A program made the translations under genes and the position numbers. The notes under the pieces are model-generated. The model was given only the letters and a program-made list of their open reading frames with translations, made no database searches and was not told where the DNA came from. From NCBI RefSeq assembly GCF_019649055.1, contig NW_026570237.1:1584766-1648765 (forward strand): DNA of 64,000 bases, written 5' to 3'. Within the stretch, counting starts at the first letter, position 1, and each line of letters begins with the position of its first letter. This document shows, in pieces, positions 21,616 through 32,597 of the stretch. Source of the stretch: Paramacrobiotus metropolitanus (Eukaryota > Tardigrada > Eutardigrada > Parachela > Macrobiotidae).

Positions 21616-22679
21616 CTGCAGAGGTGTGCAGAACGTCAGTCAGCAAATGAACATCAGAGCTTTCTTTATGCGACACAATTTCAAAGTGTCCCATTTCAAT
21701 TCTTTCAAACGTTTTTCATAGTCGGACAGGGCGTTGCCGAGGCGCAGACTTTTCAGAAAACGTTCTTGGCACTTTTTAAGATTTCTTGAAAATCTCTTTC
21801 TGAAATTCTTTCTGAATTAGTTTTTGGAATTTTACTTGGCCGCTTTTACAAAATCAATATTAGAATTTTTTCTGTAATTAGACTTTTTTCTGTACTTCGC
21901 ACAGAAAACTTTTTATTCGTGCTTTTCTCGTTACTTAATTTTTACAGTGGTAACTGGTAACTTTTATTAGCCATATGATGATACGAGTATTTTGCTCTGA
22001 AATAAAATTTAACGATTCTGCGGGGCAGCGGAAGAGCGACAAGCACAAATTAGCAGTGAACACCTAAGTTCTGTTAATCAACATATCCGATTCCGCTCCC
22101 GGTCCACAGGCGAATTTAACTCGCTTGGGCGGAAGGGGCGCTAACAACTCGAGAACCCTAAAGACGGTGAACAATCTGCTGTCGAAATTGCTTTGAAATT
22201 TTTCTAATTTAATGACCCCAGGACTTCCCGGTACGCGATCCCATTCGATTCTAACCGTGAAAACTAGAAATTGTCGATCAAATAATTCAGTTAAGAAACT
22301 AAATTTTCTTCAGAATTTTGGTCAGTTACAGTAGCATGGTATCAATCTTACCCAACGGGTTGACCGAACTCATGGCAAAATTGCATTTTATTTTACTACA
22401 ATTATATAAAAATTCTTTTCAAACTAAAATACATTGAAGCAGCAGACAGTTTGAAAGGGCTATCTGCCAGCACATTCGTTATGGGCGTCAAATTGACCAC
22501 CATGACGAACTGACCACCACTGAATTTTTTGTCGTGTTCGTCAAACTGACGACCACTGAATATCACAAAAAACACAAAGATAGGCTTATTTTACCGCGAA
22601 AAGCTCGCTAACTGCCGTATCTGTAAAAAAATACTCAGGAAATTACTAGACACTGCAAAGTTAACACAGATTTTTCAAG
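21616..22679. other. Non-coding, minor repeats
   Basis: No gene recognised. A short direct repeat GACGAACTGACCACCACTGAAT / CAAACTGACGACCACTGAAT lies at 22500-22560. Confidence 0.4.
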
Positions 22680-23945
22680 AATCTATTTCCCCGCATTCTT
22701 TCACATCGGAAAACTTTTTTGCGTATTTTTGGAAATTCAGCTTCATAAAGGTAAAATTGGCGGGTTTGGTAAAATTTTTTTAATTGTCAGCGAGCCAGAC
22801 ACCGTGCAGATGGCGTTTTTTCTATCTGATTTTTGCGGAATCCAATTTTTCGCATTCTCTTACACAGGAAAACGGTTTTTGATTAATTTTGGAATTGGGG
22901 CTTCAAAATTGTCAATTTTGGATAATATTATTACTGGTCAGCGAGCCAAAAACCGTGCAGATGGCGTTTTTCTCTGTCTGATTTTTACGGAATCCAGTTT
23001 CCTCCACCTCTTTCTCATGAGAAAACGTTTTCCGCTTAGTTTTGGAATTGGTGTTTCATAAAGATAAAATTGCCGGTTTGGTTAAATTTTTTTACTTGTC
23101 AGCAAGCCAAAAACCGTGCAGATGTCGTTTTTTCTGTCTGCTTTTTGCGGGATCCGATTTCCTGCATTCTTTTACAGAGGAAATCGTTTTTTGCTTAATT
23201 TTGAATTTGGTGCTTCATAAAAGTGAAATTGGCCGGTTTGGTGAAACTTTTTTACCCGTCAGCGCGCCAAAAAGCGTTCAGATGTCGTTTTTCCTGCTTA
23301 AGTCTTGCGGAATCCGATTCCCCGAGCTTTTTTACATAGGAAAACGTTTTTTGTTCAATTTTAGAATTGGTGCTTCATAAAGATAAAAATGGCGGGTTTC
23401 GTGAAATTTTTTTAAACGTCAGTGCGCCAAAAAGCCTTCAGATTGCGTTTTTTCTGCCTGATTTTTGCGGATTCCGATTTGCCGCATTCTTTTGCATAGG
23501 AAAACGTTTTTTGTTCAATTTTAGAATTGGTGCTTCATAAAGATAAAATTGGCGGGTTTGGTAAAAAATTTTTTTATTTGTCAGCGCGCCAAAAAGCGTT
23601 TAGATGGCGTTTTTCTCTGTCTGATTTTTACGGAATCTAGTTTCTCCCACCTCTTTTACATGAGAAAACGTTTTCGCTTAGTTTTAGAATTGGTGTTTCA
23701 TAAAGATAAAATTGGCCGGTTTGGTTAAATTTTTTTACTTGTCAGCAAGCCAAAGACCGTGCAGATGTCGTTTTTTCTGTCTGCTTTTTGCGGGATCCGA
23801 TTTCCTGCATTCTTCTACATAGGAAATCGTTTTTTGCTTAATTTTGAATTTGGTGCTTCATAAAAGTAAAATTGGCCGGTCTGGTGAAACTTTTTTACCC
23901 GTCAGCGCGCCAAAACGCCTTCAGATGGCGTTTTTTTCTGCCTCA
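22680..23945 (+). repeat. Satellite array, left segment (about 160-bp monomers)
   Basis: About eight diverged monomers. Each has CCAAAAAGC..TCAGATG.CG, GCGGAATCCGATT, GGAAAACGTTTTTTG, GAATTGGTGCTTCATAAAG and ATTGGCGGGTTT in that order. The array is cut at 23945 by the LTR element and resumes at 44552. Open frames across monomers are by-products of the repeat, not genes. Confidence 0.9.
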
Positions 23946-24368
23946 TGTGACAGCTGGCGAACAAAGGCTCACGATAGTGAGAAGGCTTTATTGTGAATAG
24001 CAATAAAGTACAGAAAACCCAAACACAAAAAATCGATGTGAGCTGTAACATGTAAATCACCGAATGTCAGCTAGTGAATGAAAATGAACGGCACATCGAG
24101 CCGAAAGCATGGGAAAAGCCTGTGCGGCATACTGGGCAGATCCAACACGAGCGAACGAACGCTGATAGGCCGAGATGTGAAAGTGGGGCGTGGCTCCGTC
24201 TACATCGAGGCCGGTGATTGGCCGAGACGTAAGGCTGGGCGGAAAGCTGCCTGAGTCGAGGCCGATCTAGCGCTCGACAGCGAGTGCGACTCGGTGTGAG
24301 TCAGCACACCGGAAGCGGGACTGTCGCTGGCTGCCTGCTCGTAGGCTGCCATAGCGACTGGCCCAACA
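23946..24368 (-). repeat. LTR, left copy (3' LTR in the sense of the genes)
   Basis: 423 bp. It contains a 24-nt segment after its TGTGA end (about 23951-23974) that the other LTR lacks. On the minus strand it has AATAAA at 23992-23987, a possible polyadenylation signal near its 3' end. Confidence 0.92.
23987..23992 (-). promoter_or_regulatory. AATAAA polyadenylation signal in the 3' LTR
   Basis: The hexamer is seen on the gene strand near the 3' end of the LTR. The same hexamer occurs in the other LTR at 44175-44170. AATAAA also occurs on the plus strand nearby, so function is an inference. Confidence 0.4.
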
Positions 24369-27300
24369 TGCCTCTGGGCGGGAGTCCGAGCCCCTGCGAA
24401 GGACCGGCCTCATACCGCTCCAGTGCCCGCTCCGCACACGACCCTATTGGGGTCGGTGGCTGCGCCTCGGTGGTGTCCGATGACGAAGGTGTCTCGGTGC
24501 CGCGTTCTCCTCCGGACCCGTGGTGGCGATACAACTCACGGCCGAAATCCGAAGGTCGGTCGGTTGTGTTGTTGGACCGGTGTAGGCATCTGTTGGTCGT
24601 GTCCGTAACGGCGAAAAAAGTAAAAAAAATAGTGTTATTCCATCTATCTCTCTCTCTCTAGTAAAAATAACATCACAATTCCTGGTGAGCAGGTTAATGA
24701 AAAAGATCAATAAAATTGAGAACATCATTTCGAGATTAGAAAAAGTAAACTCAATGTCTTTGGTCCGGGGCTTTGGGCCGGGTGCTTATTCCGACTAGAG
24801 CTCGTCCGCTCACGGGGGCTCCAGTCCACTAGAAGTCCGGTCATCTAGGTCCGAGGCATCGGTTCTCGGGATACCCAATGGTACCGGTTAATTCACCGAG
24901 GGTCGGAGGTTCGACCCTCGAGGGTCAGAGGTTCGACCCTATTGACTTCGGGTAAAGGGTATGGATCTCCATTGTCGGGTGTGAAACGGGCGTGAAACAC
25001 ACTGTTCGACTGGGATCCTCCGGTAAAAGGTCGATTGGAACCTTCTCAGCCGGGTAAGACAGGTCGTACTCACGTCCAGCCGGGGTTCATAGGGTAAAGC
25101 TAATGGTGAGGCACTGTCGCAATCGCGAATACCGTAAGGTACCCTCTCTAGGTGCGGAATAAGACCTATTGGGTCTATTGATCGGTGGATCCTCCGGGGA
25201 AGTCCGGTGATCCGAGGTTTGACGCGGGCAAAAACCGTTATGTTATGTCCTGTCGCCTATTGGGCAACAAGGACCGGTTAATGCCTGGTTTCCATAAGGT
25301 TGAATGGTCAATGGTATAGTCGCTGTGCGGGAGTCCGACCCTGTGTCCGGTTGGCTTCAAGGTTTTTGAAGTCCGATAGTAGCCTCGGTGACCGAAGGTC
25401 AGCTCCGGTTGTAAAATCAGAGTCGAAGCTCAGCCTCGGTTGCTGAGTCTAAGTCCGTTGGCAGCCTCGGTACTCGAGTTAGAGTCCGGGTTGTACCCTC
25501 GGCTGCTCTGGCAAATGGGTATAATGATGTTCCGCTCGGCTGAAAATCTTAAGTTCGTCTCCCGTCACCTATTGGGTAACTCGGAGGAGATGATTGCCGG
25601 GAAAAGGGTTCGAGGGTCCGAGCCCGAGGGTCGGAGGTTCAACCCTCGAGGGTCGTTGATTCCAAGCCTCGGCTGTGCTGATAAGTGCTGATAAGTCACA
25701 GTTCCGCGATATGCTGGGTGTTCCGTCCGATTGAAATCCCAAGTCCATCCGTGGTTATCTATTGGATAACTAGGAAAGGGTGGATTGCGGACTTGAAGGT
25801 TGAGATCCGAGGGTCGGAGGTTCGAGCCTCGAGGGTCAGAGGTTCCGAGCCTCGGTATCCGAAGGTCTGATGGTCGTTCCATCTCGGCAAAAACCCTTGT
25901 TAACGGTGTAGGTCGCCTATTGGGCAACTCTACCGAGGGTCTCGCCGGTAAGGTAAAGTTGCTGCCCGAGGCAGCCTCCGTGTCCGGGGTAGCCTCGGTG
26001 GTGAGGTAGTCAGCATTCGCTAAGGCTGGTCCGAAGGCATTCTGCCCGGGCAAAAACCCTTTTTAACGTCTCCCGTCACCTATTGGGTAACATGGAGAGG
26101 GTGAATGCCTCTGGACAAGGTCCGAACAAGTATCCGAGGGTCAATTAGCCTCGGTGTCCGGGGGTCCGAGCCTCGGTAACGAGACTGGCCCAACATGCTC
26201 TGTTGGGAGTCCGCTTGATGCTGGAGATGTCCACCGGGTGACTAGCAAAAATCATGCAGGAGAGGCTCCTCGGCGGCTACATAAGACCTAATTGGGTCTA
26301 AGCCAAGAGGTAGACACTCTAAGTTTTAAAGACGGAATCCATGCTGGTCCGTTCCTCGGCGGATCCCGTGCCTCCACTTAGGCGGAAACACCCGGGATGC
26401 CGGAATGATGTGGGACTAAAGGCCTATTGGGCCTGTTGGCGTAGTTATGGGCGTCCGTAGCCTCCGTTGGGGGTTCAGTCATGTCGGACGCGAAGGAATG
26501 CACGGTATATCCTTCCGGTGACCACGGTCCGATTCGCGGTAAAATGGTCATGCCGGTCACTCATACCATTACTCCAACACAGCTTCGTGAGTAGGGGTAA
26601 GGGCATGAGTGTGCCCTAATGTCCCACATCTTCCGTTCCGTTCCGGGGTGGAAGGGAGGCCTATTGGGCCTCGATGGGCATCCACGGTAAGGTAGAGATC
26701 GTGGTTATACGCGATCTGAGGAGGCTTGCATCCTCCGAGGGTCCTTCTGCCGGAGTGACAGGCCGGTGGAGCGAAGCGGGTCGCGCCGCGCAGCACCGTC
26801 CCGTCGCTTTTCGTACGACGGATTCCGCCGGAGTTATGCTGCCGAGGCTTATTGGGCTCTCGTGCTGACTTCAAATAAAGGTCAGTCAGCCAGCTATTAC
26901 TCCGATTCCCGGGGTATCCATGGGTCTGTTGGCAAACATGGTGCTGAAGACGGCAGTTGCTTCTTCGGCAACATGTTAGCGGAATCCTCTTGGGTTGAGT
27001 TCCGGAAATAGGTTGGTCGTGCGGGTCGAGTGGTCAGGAGATATCGCTTCCCGGTCCAAACGGTCCGCATTCGGTTAGGGGTTAAGAGCCTATTGGGCTC
27101 CTAGGGTCAGAATTATGGAACTGTATGTCCACCGGGTCCTTCTGCCGGCTGGGTACGAGCAGGAGTACCCGGCAGATCATGCTGGGGACTTCTGTCCGAC
27201 CTCCTTACGTGCGAAGGGTCCGATACCGAGGCTGTCACCAGGGCCTTGCTGATATAGGACGTTTTCGCTGCCTATATCCACGAGGTCCCGGCTGGTAGGG

Positions 27301-28879
27301 TTCGGGGGTAAGAGCCTATTGGGCTCTACGGTCCAAGTTACGGAACTAATCAGCCGGGAGTCCTCTGTCGGAGGGACCTGAACAGGGACAACTGTGTTTC
27401 GCGCAGTTGTGCTTGTCCAGTCGCTATTCGTACGATTCGTCCCGATGTGACGTTCCATGGTTCACGTTTTCTTCCAGGGTTAGCCTCCAGGATCCTTCTG
27501 CCGGAGAGGCTGACGAGAGATGAACTGTATAGTCACAGTTCACCGCTAGCCAACCACTATTCGTGCGAGTTATCCCAGTGAACTATGGTTTCCTTCAGGT
27601 TCGACCCTTCTAGACCGAGGGTCGGAGGGTTGGACATCGGGGTATCCCTATTGGGGTCTACTCCCTAAGTCAATGGTGGGTCGGGATTCTACCACGCCCT
27701 ATGATGTTCCCTTCTAGCTCCGGGGATAGCAGGTCGGCGGAGTCGCTGATCCAGCTGGAGCCAGCTAAGCGTCGGGGGTCGGCTAACCCTTTAGTTCGGT
27801 TGCATCCCCTCGCTGCTTGGCTCGGTTCGCCTCCTGACATTGTCACCGGAGACCGGAACATTCCGTTTGGTTCATCCAGGGGAAGCCTGGGGAGACGTCC
27901 GGTACGATTCAGGCTGAACTCGTACTTATCGGGTCTATCCGAGGGATCCATCCAAGTTCGGTTCCAGAGTCTTCTGCCGGAGTGGATTATCCGTGCAGAA
28001 CAGCAGATCATGCTGATCTGCGCGGAGAAACCGCCTTTCGTGCGAAGGTCCGGACTAGCGTGGTTTAGGGGGCTTCTCTTCCAGAACTACGGTAGTCCGA
28101 GGGTTGCCGGTTTGGTTCTCCGCTACTGACGACGAGGTCTGAGTCTCTGCCTTGGTCGTCCGCAGGGGATCAGGCTCCGCTAACTTCTGACGGCCTATTG
28201 GGCTCCTTCCCTGGAACCTATTGGGTTCGCGGGAAAGTTATCGAGGGTTCATGTGCCATGTCCGACTTCGCTTCAAACCGTCCATTTCCGGAGGGTAAGG
28301 TGAGATCCATATTTTGGTGGTCCTGGCCAGAGCGGTCAGGTTCCTAGTCGGCCAAATCTGCTCTGGCCAGGGCCTAAAGGTTCATCAGGCCTAGCTGGGC
28401 ACTTGCCTCGGAACCTATTGGGTTCACAAGGTAGTTGTTGAGCCTTTCATGAGGTGAAGTCCGGTCAGTTCCACTTCTTTGGACTCTGTCTTTCGATCCG
28501 AGGTATTTCCGTTCGCGCGATGTAGGTAATATCGCTTCCCACGTCGGAGGGACGGAACTTAGAATTTTCATCCGCAGGTAGAGGCCTATTGGGCCTCAAA
28601 CCCCGGAGCCTTTAGGGTCCGGTGAGGTATCGAGCAATCTGCTCGGATCGAAAGACAGGTTGGTCAGTCGTGGTTAGGTGCGGTCTGCAGGTTGCCTTCC
28701 TCGCTGAGATCACCACGGACAGCCGCACTTGTGGCTGACTCTGTAATTTTTTAATGGTAGCAGAACGTGGTTAACACTGCGATTCCGGGCCGTTTGGGCG
28801 TAGTACAGGGTCAAGTCCACCGCCGTGTCCCTTATTGAGGGTCCGGGTTCGGTAGCTGACTACGGTTGATACGATTTGG
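24369..28879. other. Non-coding 3' region of the LTR element, rich in short hairpins
   Basis: About 4.5 kb between the last open frame and the LTR, with no supported gene. It is GC-rich and built from recurring short words (GAGGGTC, CCTCGG, TTCGA). It holds at least 15 of the TATTG-loop hairpins and several GAGGTTCGA(G/C)CCTC hairpins (24905-24926, 25632-25654, 25814-25836). A copy of the LTR/internal junction sits at 26183-26213. Confidence 0.7.
25162..28597 (-). repeat. Dispersed TATTG-loop hairpins with co-varying stems
   Basis: A recurring motif NNNCC-TATTG-GGNNN in which the outer bases always pair but differ between copies. Examples: AGACC/GGTCT at 25162, GTTATC/GATAAC at 25754, AGGCC/GGCCT at 26420, GAGGCC/GGCCTC at 26656 and 28581, AGAGCC/GGCTCT at 27311, GAACC/GGTTC at 28214 and 28411. 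Further copies lie in the coding half: GGCCCC/GGGGCC at 38548, GGACC/GGTCC at 40493, GCACC/GGTGC at 42520, TGACC/GGTCA at 42568. All have the same orientation; the gene-strand loop reads CAATA. Confidence 0.85.
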
Positions 28880-29250
28880 TTAGGTAGCAGATGTGGAGCT
28901 GACCCACGTCCGTTCATTCCTCGGGTTCTCCAGGCCTTCGACTCGCATCTGGTCTCGCATTTGTTCCACCAGAGCTTCGGTGTGTCCGAGCAGTGCGTGC
29001 ACTTCGGTTATCGAAGGGTTGGGAGGAGGGTTGGTCGATGCAGCCAAAGCCCCCGTAGTTGCGGTTGCTAAGGCTGGCCCTCTTTCCGAGGCTGGAGTCT
29101 CGGAGGTTGACTTCCGGGCTTTGAGTATGGCCCGGGTGTCCTGGATATACTGTTCCAGCTCCTTCATCTCCGAGTTCAATCGGGTCAATTCCTGCGCAAA
29201 GTTAGGATCGCTCAACTTGAGAGCTTCGATCTTGCGCTGGACGAGGCTTC
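28880..29250 (-). CDS. LTR element, small coiled-coil frame, unrecognised
   Basis: This frame overlaps the end of the 348-codon frame by about 38 bp in another register and has no ATG, so it may be reached by a frame change. The first third (LTRLNSEMKELEQYIQDTRA) has heptad spacing typical of a coiled coil. An Ala/Thr/Pro-rich linker and a second helix-like stretch follow. No known domain. It is the last coding frame before the 3' region. Confidence 0.45.
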
Positions 29251-30258
29251 ATTCGCTTTCAGCTTCCATAAGACCCAGTGTGAGTTCTTCCGAGGGTCGA
29301 ATTTGCCTTCGCGATCCGGCTGAAGATGCAACCGAAGTCGGTTCAACCGTAGTTGCGGTTGCCGAAGGTCTGGCTGTGGAAGGTCCGGGTGTCGAGGGTT
29401 CAACCGTGGTTCAACCGTCGAGGGTCCGACCGTCGAGGGTCCGACCATTGGTTGTGCCGGAACTACCTCCGCCGATGATGTCGGAGGCTTCGGTCGTTTC
29501 AGAAGATGAACCGAAAAGGCTTTCGTTCCGTCCTCGTAATATCGAGTGAACGGAGATGGCGTCCGTTGACGTTCCGGTCGAGCCGTCGCTGATACCACCG
29601 GAGGCATATTTGTGCCGTCCTGACGTGGCGCCGCCGGTAAAGTCGGCTGCTGCGAGGCTCCAATTGGTCCAGTGACCATGGGGTATCCCATCAGAGGGTT
29701 GACCGCGCCGCCTTGTGGCTGGTTCATACCCGTCTGGTTGCACCATTGGGTGAACATGGCGAACATTTGGTTCGGCATGGGATTCATCCCGGCTTGAGTC
29801 ATCAGCGGCTCCATTGGGGCCGGCTGGATGCTCGTTACCGTAATCGGGATATATGGTAGCGTCGGTGGCATGACTGGTCCGGGGATGAATGGCCCCGGTA
29901 GAAGTGGCGGGCGGATCTGACCTATTGGGTCGATCGGTACTGCCGGTACGTTCTGACCGGTGGCCGCGCTCACATTCACCAAAAGTCCGGTTTCGTCGAG
30001 CATAGTGCCCGGTGGCAAGGTCTGGAGGGGGATCGTCCGGGGTTGAGTGACCATCCGTGACCCGACCGTTAAACCTGCCAAAGAATCTGCCGCTATGTTC
30101 GCATGCGGATTTGTTACCTGTGGAATAAAGGTTTGGGTGGCCGAACGCGTTTCAGCTCGGGAACCCGATCGGTCGTGCGGGTACGGCTGAGATCGTCGGG
30201 TATCGCGTCGGCTGCTGTTCGATCCGCTCGATGGAGGGTCTCGTCGTCGGTCAGACAT
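29212..30258 (-). CDS. LTR element, extra 348-codon frame after integrase, unrecognised
   Basis: The frame starts at ATG 30258 and lies in the position where some retroelements carry an env or other accessory gene. The N-terminus is Arg/Ser-rich. The middle is Pro/Met/Gln-rich (MPNQMFAMFTQWCNQTG, GPFIPGPVMPP) without membrane segments or signal peptide, so it does not look like an envelope protein. DPIG occurs once, encoded by one of the TATTG hairpins. The C-terminal third has tandem PSTV and LRQPQLR-like repeats made of the element's short words. Function unknown. Confidence 0.5.
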   Translation of the reverse strand: MSDRRRDPPSSGSNSSRRDTRRSQPYPHDRSGSRAETRSATQTFIPQVTNPHANIAADSLAGLTVGSRMVTQPRTIPLQTLPPGTMLDETGLLVNVSAATGQNVPAVPIDPIGQIRPPLLPGPFIPGPVMPPTLPYIPITVTSIQPAPMEPLMTQAGMNPMPNQMFAMFTQWCNQTGMNQPQGGAVNPLMGYPMVTGPIGASQQPTLPAAPRQDGTNMPPVVSATARPERQRTPSPFTRYYEDGTKAFSVHLLKRPKPPTSSAEVVPAQPMVGPSTVGPSTVEPRLNPRHPDLPQPDLRQPQLRLNRLRLHLQPDREGKFDPRKNSHWVLWKLKANEASSSARSKLSS

Positions 30259-30432
30259 CGTTATGAGAGGCTATTGAGATAAAGGAGAAACGGCTCGTTA
30301 GCATTCTGATAAGGCCAAATAAGTTCAACTGAAGATTCCATGCACAACTGAAGAGGTTCCATTCCGACACCAAAGGTCCATTCTTAACTATGTCCTAGCT
30401 AAGCCCTAACTTATTCTAGGTTAACTATGGCC

Positions 30433-31050
30433 CTATGTTTTTGGTGTGGTGGGTTTTGTTGTTTTGGGCTTTTTTGTGGGTTTGGTCGATTTGACCGGTT
30501 CTGCCCGTCCTTCAGCGATCCTATCAAGGATGTCCTTATGTGCTTCATCTTCGGCCACTTGAGCTTCTTCAAGTACCTCCTGAGCCGTTAACTTAGGCTT
30601 CTTGACCGTCCCGTACTTCCGCTTTGGAGCCGGGGGTTCAACCGCCTTATCGGTTGAAACTGCCGGGACCGGTGTGTCAAGTCGCTTCTTCACCGGTTTC
30701 TTTGCTTTTACCGGCTTCTCCTTCGGTGCCTTAGGCTCCTTAGGCTTGGTTGAGGTAGCCTCGGGTTTTGCGGCTAAGTCCACCGACTTCTCCGAGGTAG
30801 CCTCGGATAATCCGGCTAAGTCCTTGGGCTTCTCCGGGACAACCTTGGGTTCATCCTCTATCACAGCCTGCTTCTGCAATTCCTGCAGGGCTGGTGTCTC
30901 GAAGTCCGACGGAGGCTTCTTCCTCGGTCGGCCGCGTTTTCCTTTTGGTTTGGGAGGTTCCTCCGGACTTAGTTTGTCGGACGGACCCTTATTGGGGTCC
31001 AGAACTGACGTTAAGTCCGGTTTCTGAGGCTCTTTTGCCGGTTCCTTCGG
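30433..31050 (-). CDS. LTR element, Lys/Pro-rich AT-hook tail after integrase
   Basis: This open frame overlaps the last 60 bp of the integrase frame, shifted by one base, and has no ATG of its own at the start. It begins with acidic/Pro-rich residues, then has KRGRPRKKPP, a classic AT-hook core (RGRP) that binds the minor groove of AT-rich DNA. About 150 residues of Lys/Pro/Glu repeats (KPKEPKAPKEKPVKAKKPVK) follow. I infer that it is the integrase C-terminal tail separated by a frameshift, possibly helping target AT-rich DNA such as the satellite; the targeting role is speculation. Confidence 0.6.
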   Translation of the reverse strand, partial: PKEPAKEPQKPDLTSVLDPNKGPSDKLSPEEPPKPKGKRGRPRKKPPSDFETPALQELQKQAVIEDEPKVVPEKPKDLAGLSEATSEKSVDLAAKPEATSTKPKEPKAPKEKPVKAKKPVKKRLDTPVPAVSTDKAVEPPAPKRKYGTVKKPKLTAQEVLEEAQVAEDEAHKDILDRIAEGRAEPVKSTKPTKKPKTTKPTTPKT

Positions 31051-32434
31051 CTAAGTTTGCCTTTCGGGCCCGGGTATTGCGAGCGGGCTGACCCTCATGG
31101 GGGTACGGCACCGTTGCAAGGCTGTTACCCGGGGTTACCTCGGCTTTCTTTTGGCCATAAGATCGGGTTATCCGCCGGCGCTTGTTGCTCGGATGATGCT
31201 TACATCTATCCACGGCGACGACGTCCTCCTTTCCGGTTTCGACGTTGCGGAGCCAAAGGTTGTTGGGTCCTTTATAGTTGAGTACCGTCCATATTCCATC
31301 GTACCGTTCCTTCCTGGTAGGGTCCTTATTGGGATACTCTACCAGGACGAGGTCTCTCTTCTGGAAGTCCGGTACCGATTTCTTCTTGTTGTAAAGTTCG
31401 GCGGTTTTCTCGAAGGCTTCGTCGATGTTTGTCTTCGCGATGTCGTGAGCCCTCTGAAGCCGTTCCTTCATCCTTCTGATGTATTGTTCCTTGTCGGTGT
31501 ATTGTTCCGGTGCGTTGGTTCCGGTGATGACGTCCTGGGGTATGGTCATCTCACGTCCGTACAGCATGTAGTAGGGTGAGAACCCGGTGGTCGCATGTTT
31601 CGCTCGGTTGATTCCGCATACTACGTACTGTAGGTTCCGGTGCCATCGGTGATCATCCTTGGCGTCGCATTCCTTCCGAATTCCATCCCATATCGTCTGC
31701 ATGGAACGTTCGACTTGGCCTTGACCCTCTGGGTGGTAGGCTGTTCCGAAGGTATGCTTGATCCCGAAGATCCTAGCCACTTTGGCAAAGGTCATAGCCG
31801 TAAAGTGGGATCCTTGGTCGGTATGAAGGTGGGTCGGCATGCCGTACTTTAGGACAACATCCTCCACAAAGAATTTTTCAAACTCCTTTGCCGAGTTAAT
31901 CTTGGTCGCTCGGGCGATGGTGAACTTGGTGAACTGGTCGGTGACGACCGCGATGTATTGGTATCCTTTCGACTCAGTCCGAGGTAAGGGTCCTTTAAAG
32001 TCCGCGTAGATTCGGAACCATGGTTCACCAACCTCCATCTTCTGGAGTTTACCGGGTGGTTTGGTCCGAGGGTTGTTCACCAAGGTACACCGGGGGCAGT
32101 TATCCACGTAGTCGTGAATGTCGGATAGCATCCGGTCCCAGTAGTACCGAAGCTTCGCTGCCTCCAATGTCTTCACGCGGCCGAAGTGATTGCCGGTTTT
32201 TCCGTCGTGAAGTGCTCGGATGATGCCTTTCCGCATAAAGAGCGGGACCACGAACCGTCGTTCCAACTTGGTGTTGTGGGTGGTCAGCCGGTACAGTAGG
32301 CCTCCGCTTATCTGGTAATGTTCCAACAATGGGGATTTATGGTCCAGCTGGTCCTGGTTTTCCAGCTCATCGATCTTCTTCCGGAGGTGAGGGTCCCGGA
32401 GTTGCAGTCTGCGTAACTCCTTGTTGGACTCCAT
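30989..32434 (-). CDS. pol: LTR element integrase
   Basis: This is the integrase that joins retrotransposon cDNA to the chromosome. The zinc-binding HHCC module is H76-X6-H83-X29-C113-X2-C116, and the catalytic triad is D145 (YADFKG), D206 (HTDQGSHF) and E242 (GQGQVERSMQ), a DD35E arrangement. A chromodomain is not evident. ATG 32434 is the first Met, but the frame stays open upstream to the palindrome at 32598 through a Glu/Pro-rich linker, as expected if it was once part of a longer Pol. It is followed by the AT-hook frame in another register. It diverges head-to-head from the RT block. Confidence 0.9.
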   Translation of the reverse strand: MESNKELRRLQLRDPHLRKKIDELENQDQLDHKSPLLEHYQISGGLLYRLTTHNTKLERRFVVPLFMRKGIIRALHDGKTGNHFGRVKTLEAAKLRYYWDRMLSDIHDYVDNCPRCTLVNNPRTKPPGKLQKMEVGEPWFRIYADFKGPLPRTESKGYQYIAVVTDQFTKFTIARATKINSAKEFEKFFVEDVVLKYGMPTHLHTDQGSHFTAMTFAKVARIFGIKHTFGTAYHPEGQGQVERSMQTIWDGIRKECDAKDDHRWHRNLQYVVCGINRAKHATTGFSPYYMLYGREMTIPQDVITGTNAPEQYTDKEQYIRRMKERLQRAHDIAKTNIDEAFEKTAELYNKKKSVPDFQKRDLVLVEYPNKDPTRKERYDGIWTVLNYKGPNNLWLRNVETGKEDVVAVDRCKHHPSNKRRRITRSYGQKKAEVTPGNSLATVPYPHEGQPARNTRARKANLAEGTGKRASETGLNVSSGPQ

Positions 32435-32597
32435 CGGCTTTTCTTCTTCTTCATCCTCGGGTTCGCCTTGTGAACCCGGAGCTTCCGGTCCGTTAACCTC
32501 GGTAGTCCGTACCTTTGCGGTTCCGACCCTCGACTCGCCTTGTGAGCCCGGATCGTCCGGTACGACTACGTTAATTACCCGTACGTATGGGGTAGAC

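Noticed and set aside
22680-23945. CENP-B box in the satellite
   Set aside because: I looked for the TTCG....A..CGGG pattern; TTTCACGAAACCCGCC has the wrong spacing.
24369-24395. Primer-binding site or tRNA-like match next to the left LTR
   Set aside because: The sequence does not begin with TGG and does not align through a full acceptor and T-arm. The gene strand also places the primer site at the other LTR, where nothing convincing was found.
24284-24661. 125-codon plus frame across the left LTR edge
   Set aside because: It crosses the LTR/internal boundary, opposes the gene strand and has no similarity; the LTR half is repeated without the rest at 44401-44551.
29212-30258. Envelope gene of the LTR element
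   Set aside because: The frame is in the right place but has no signal peptide, transmembrane segment or furin-like site.
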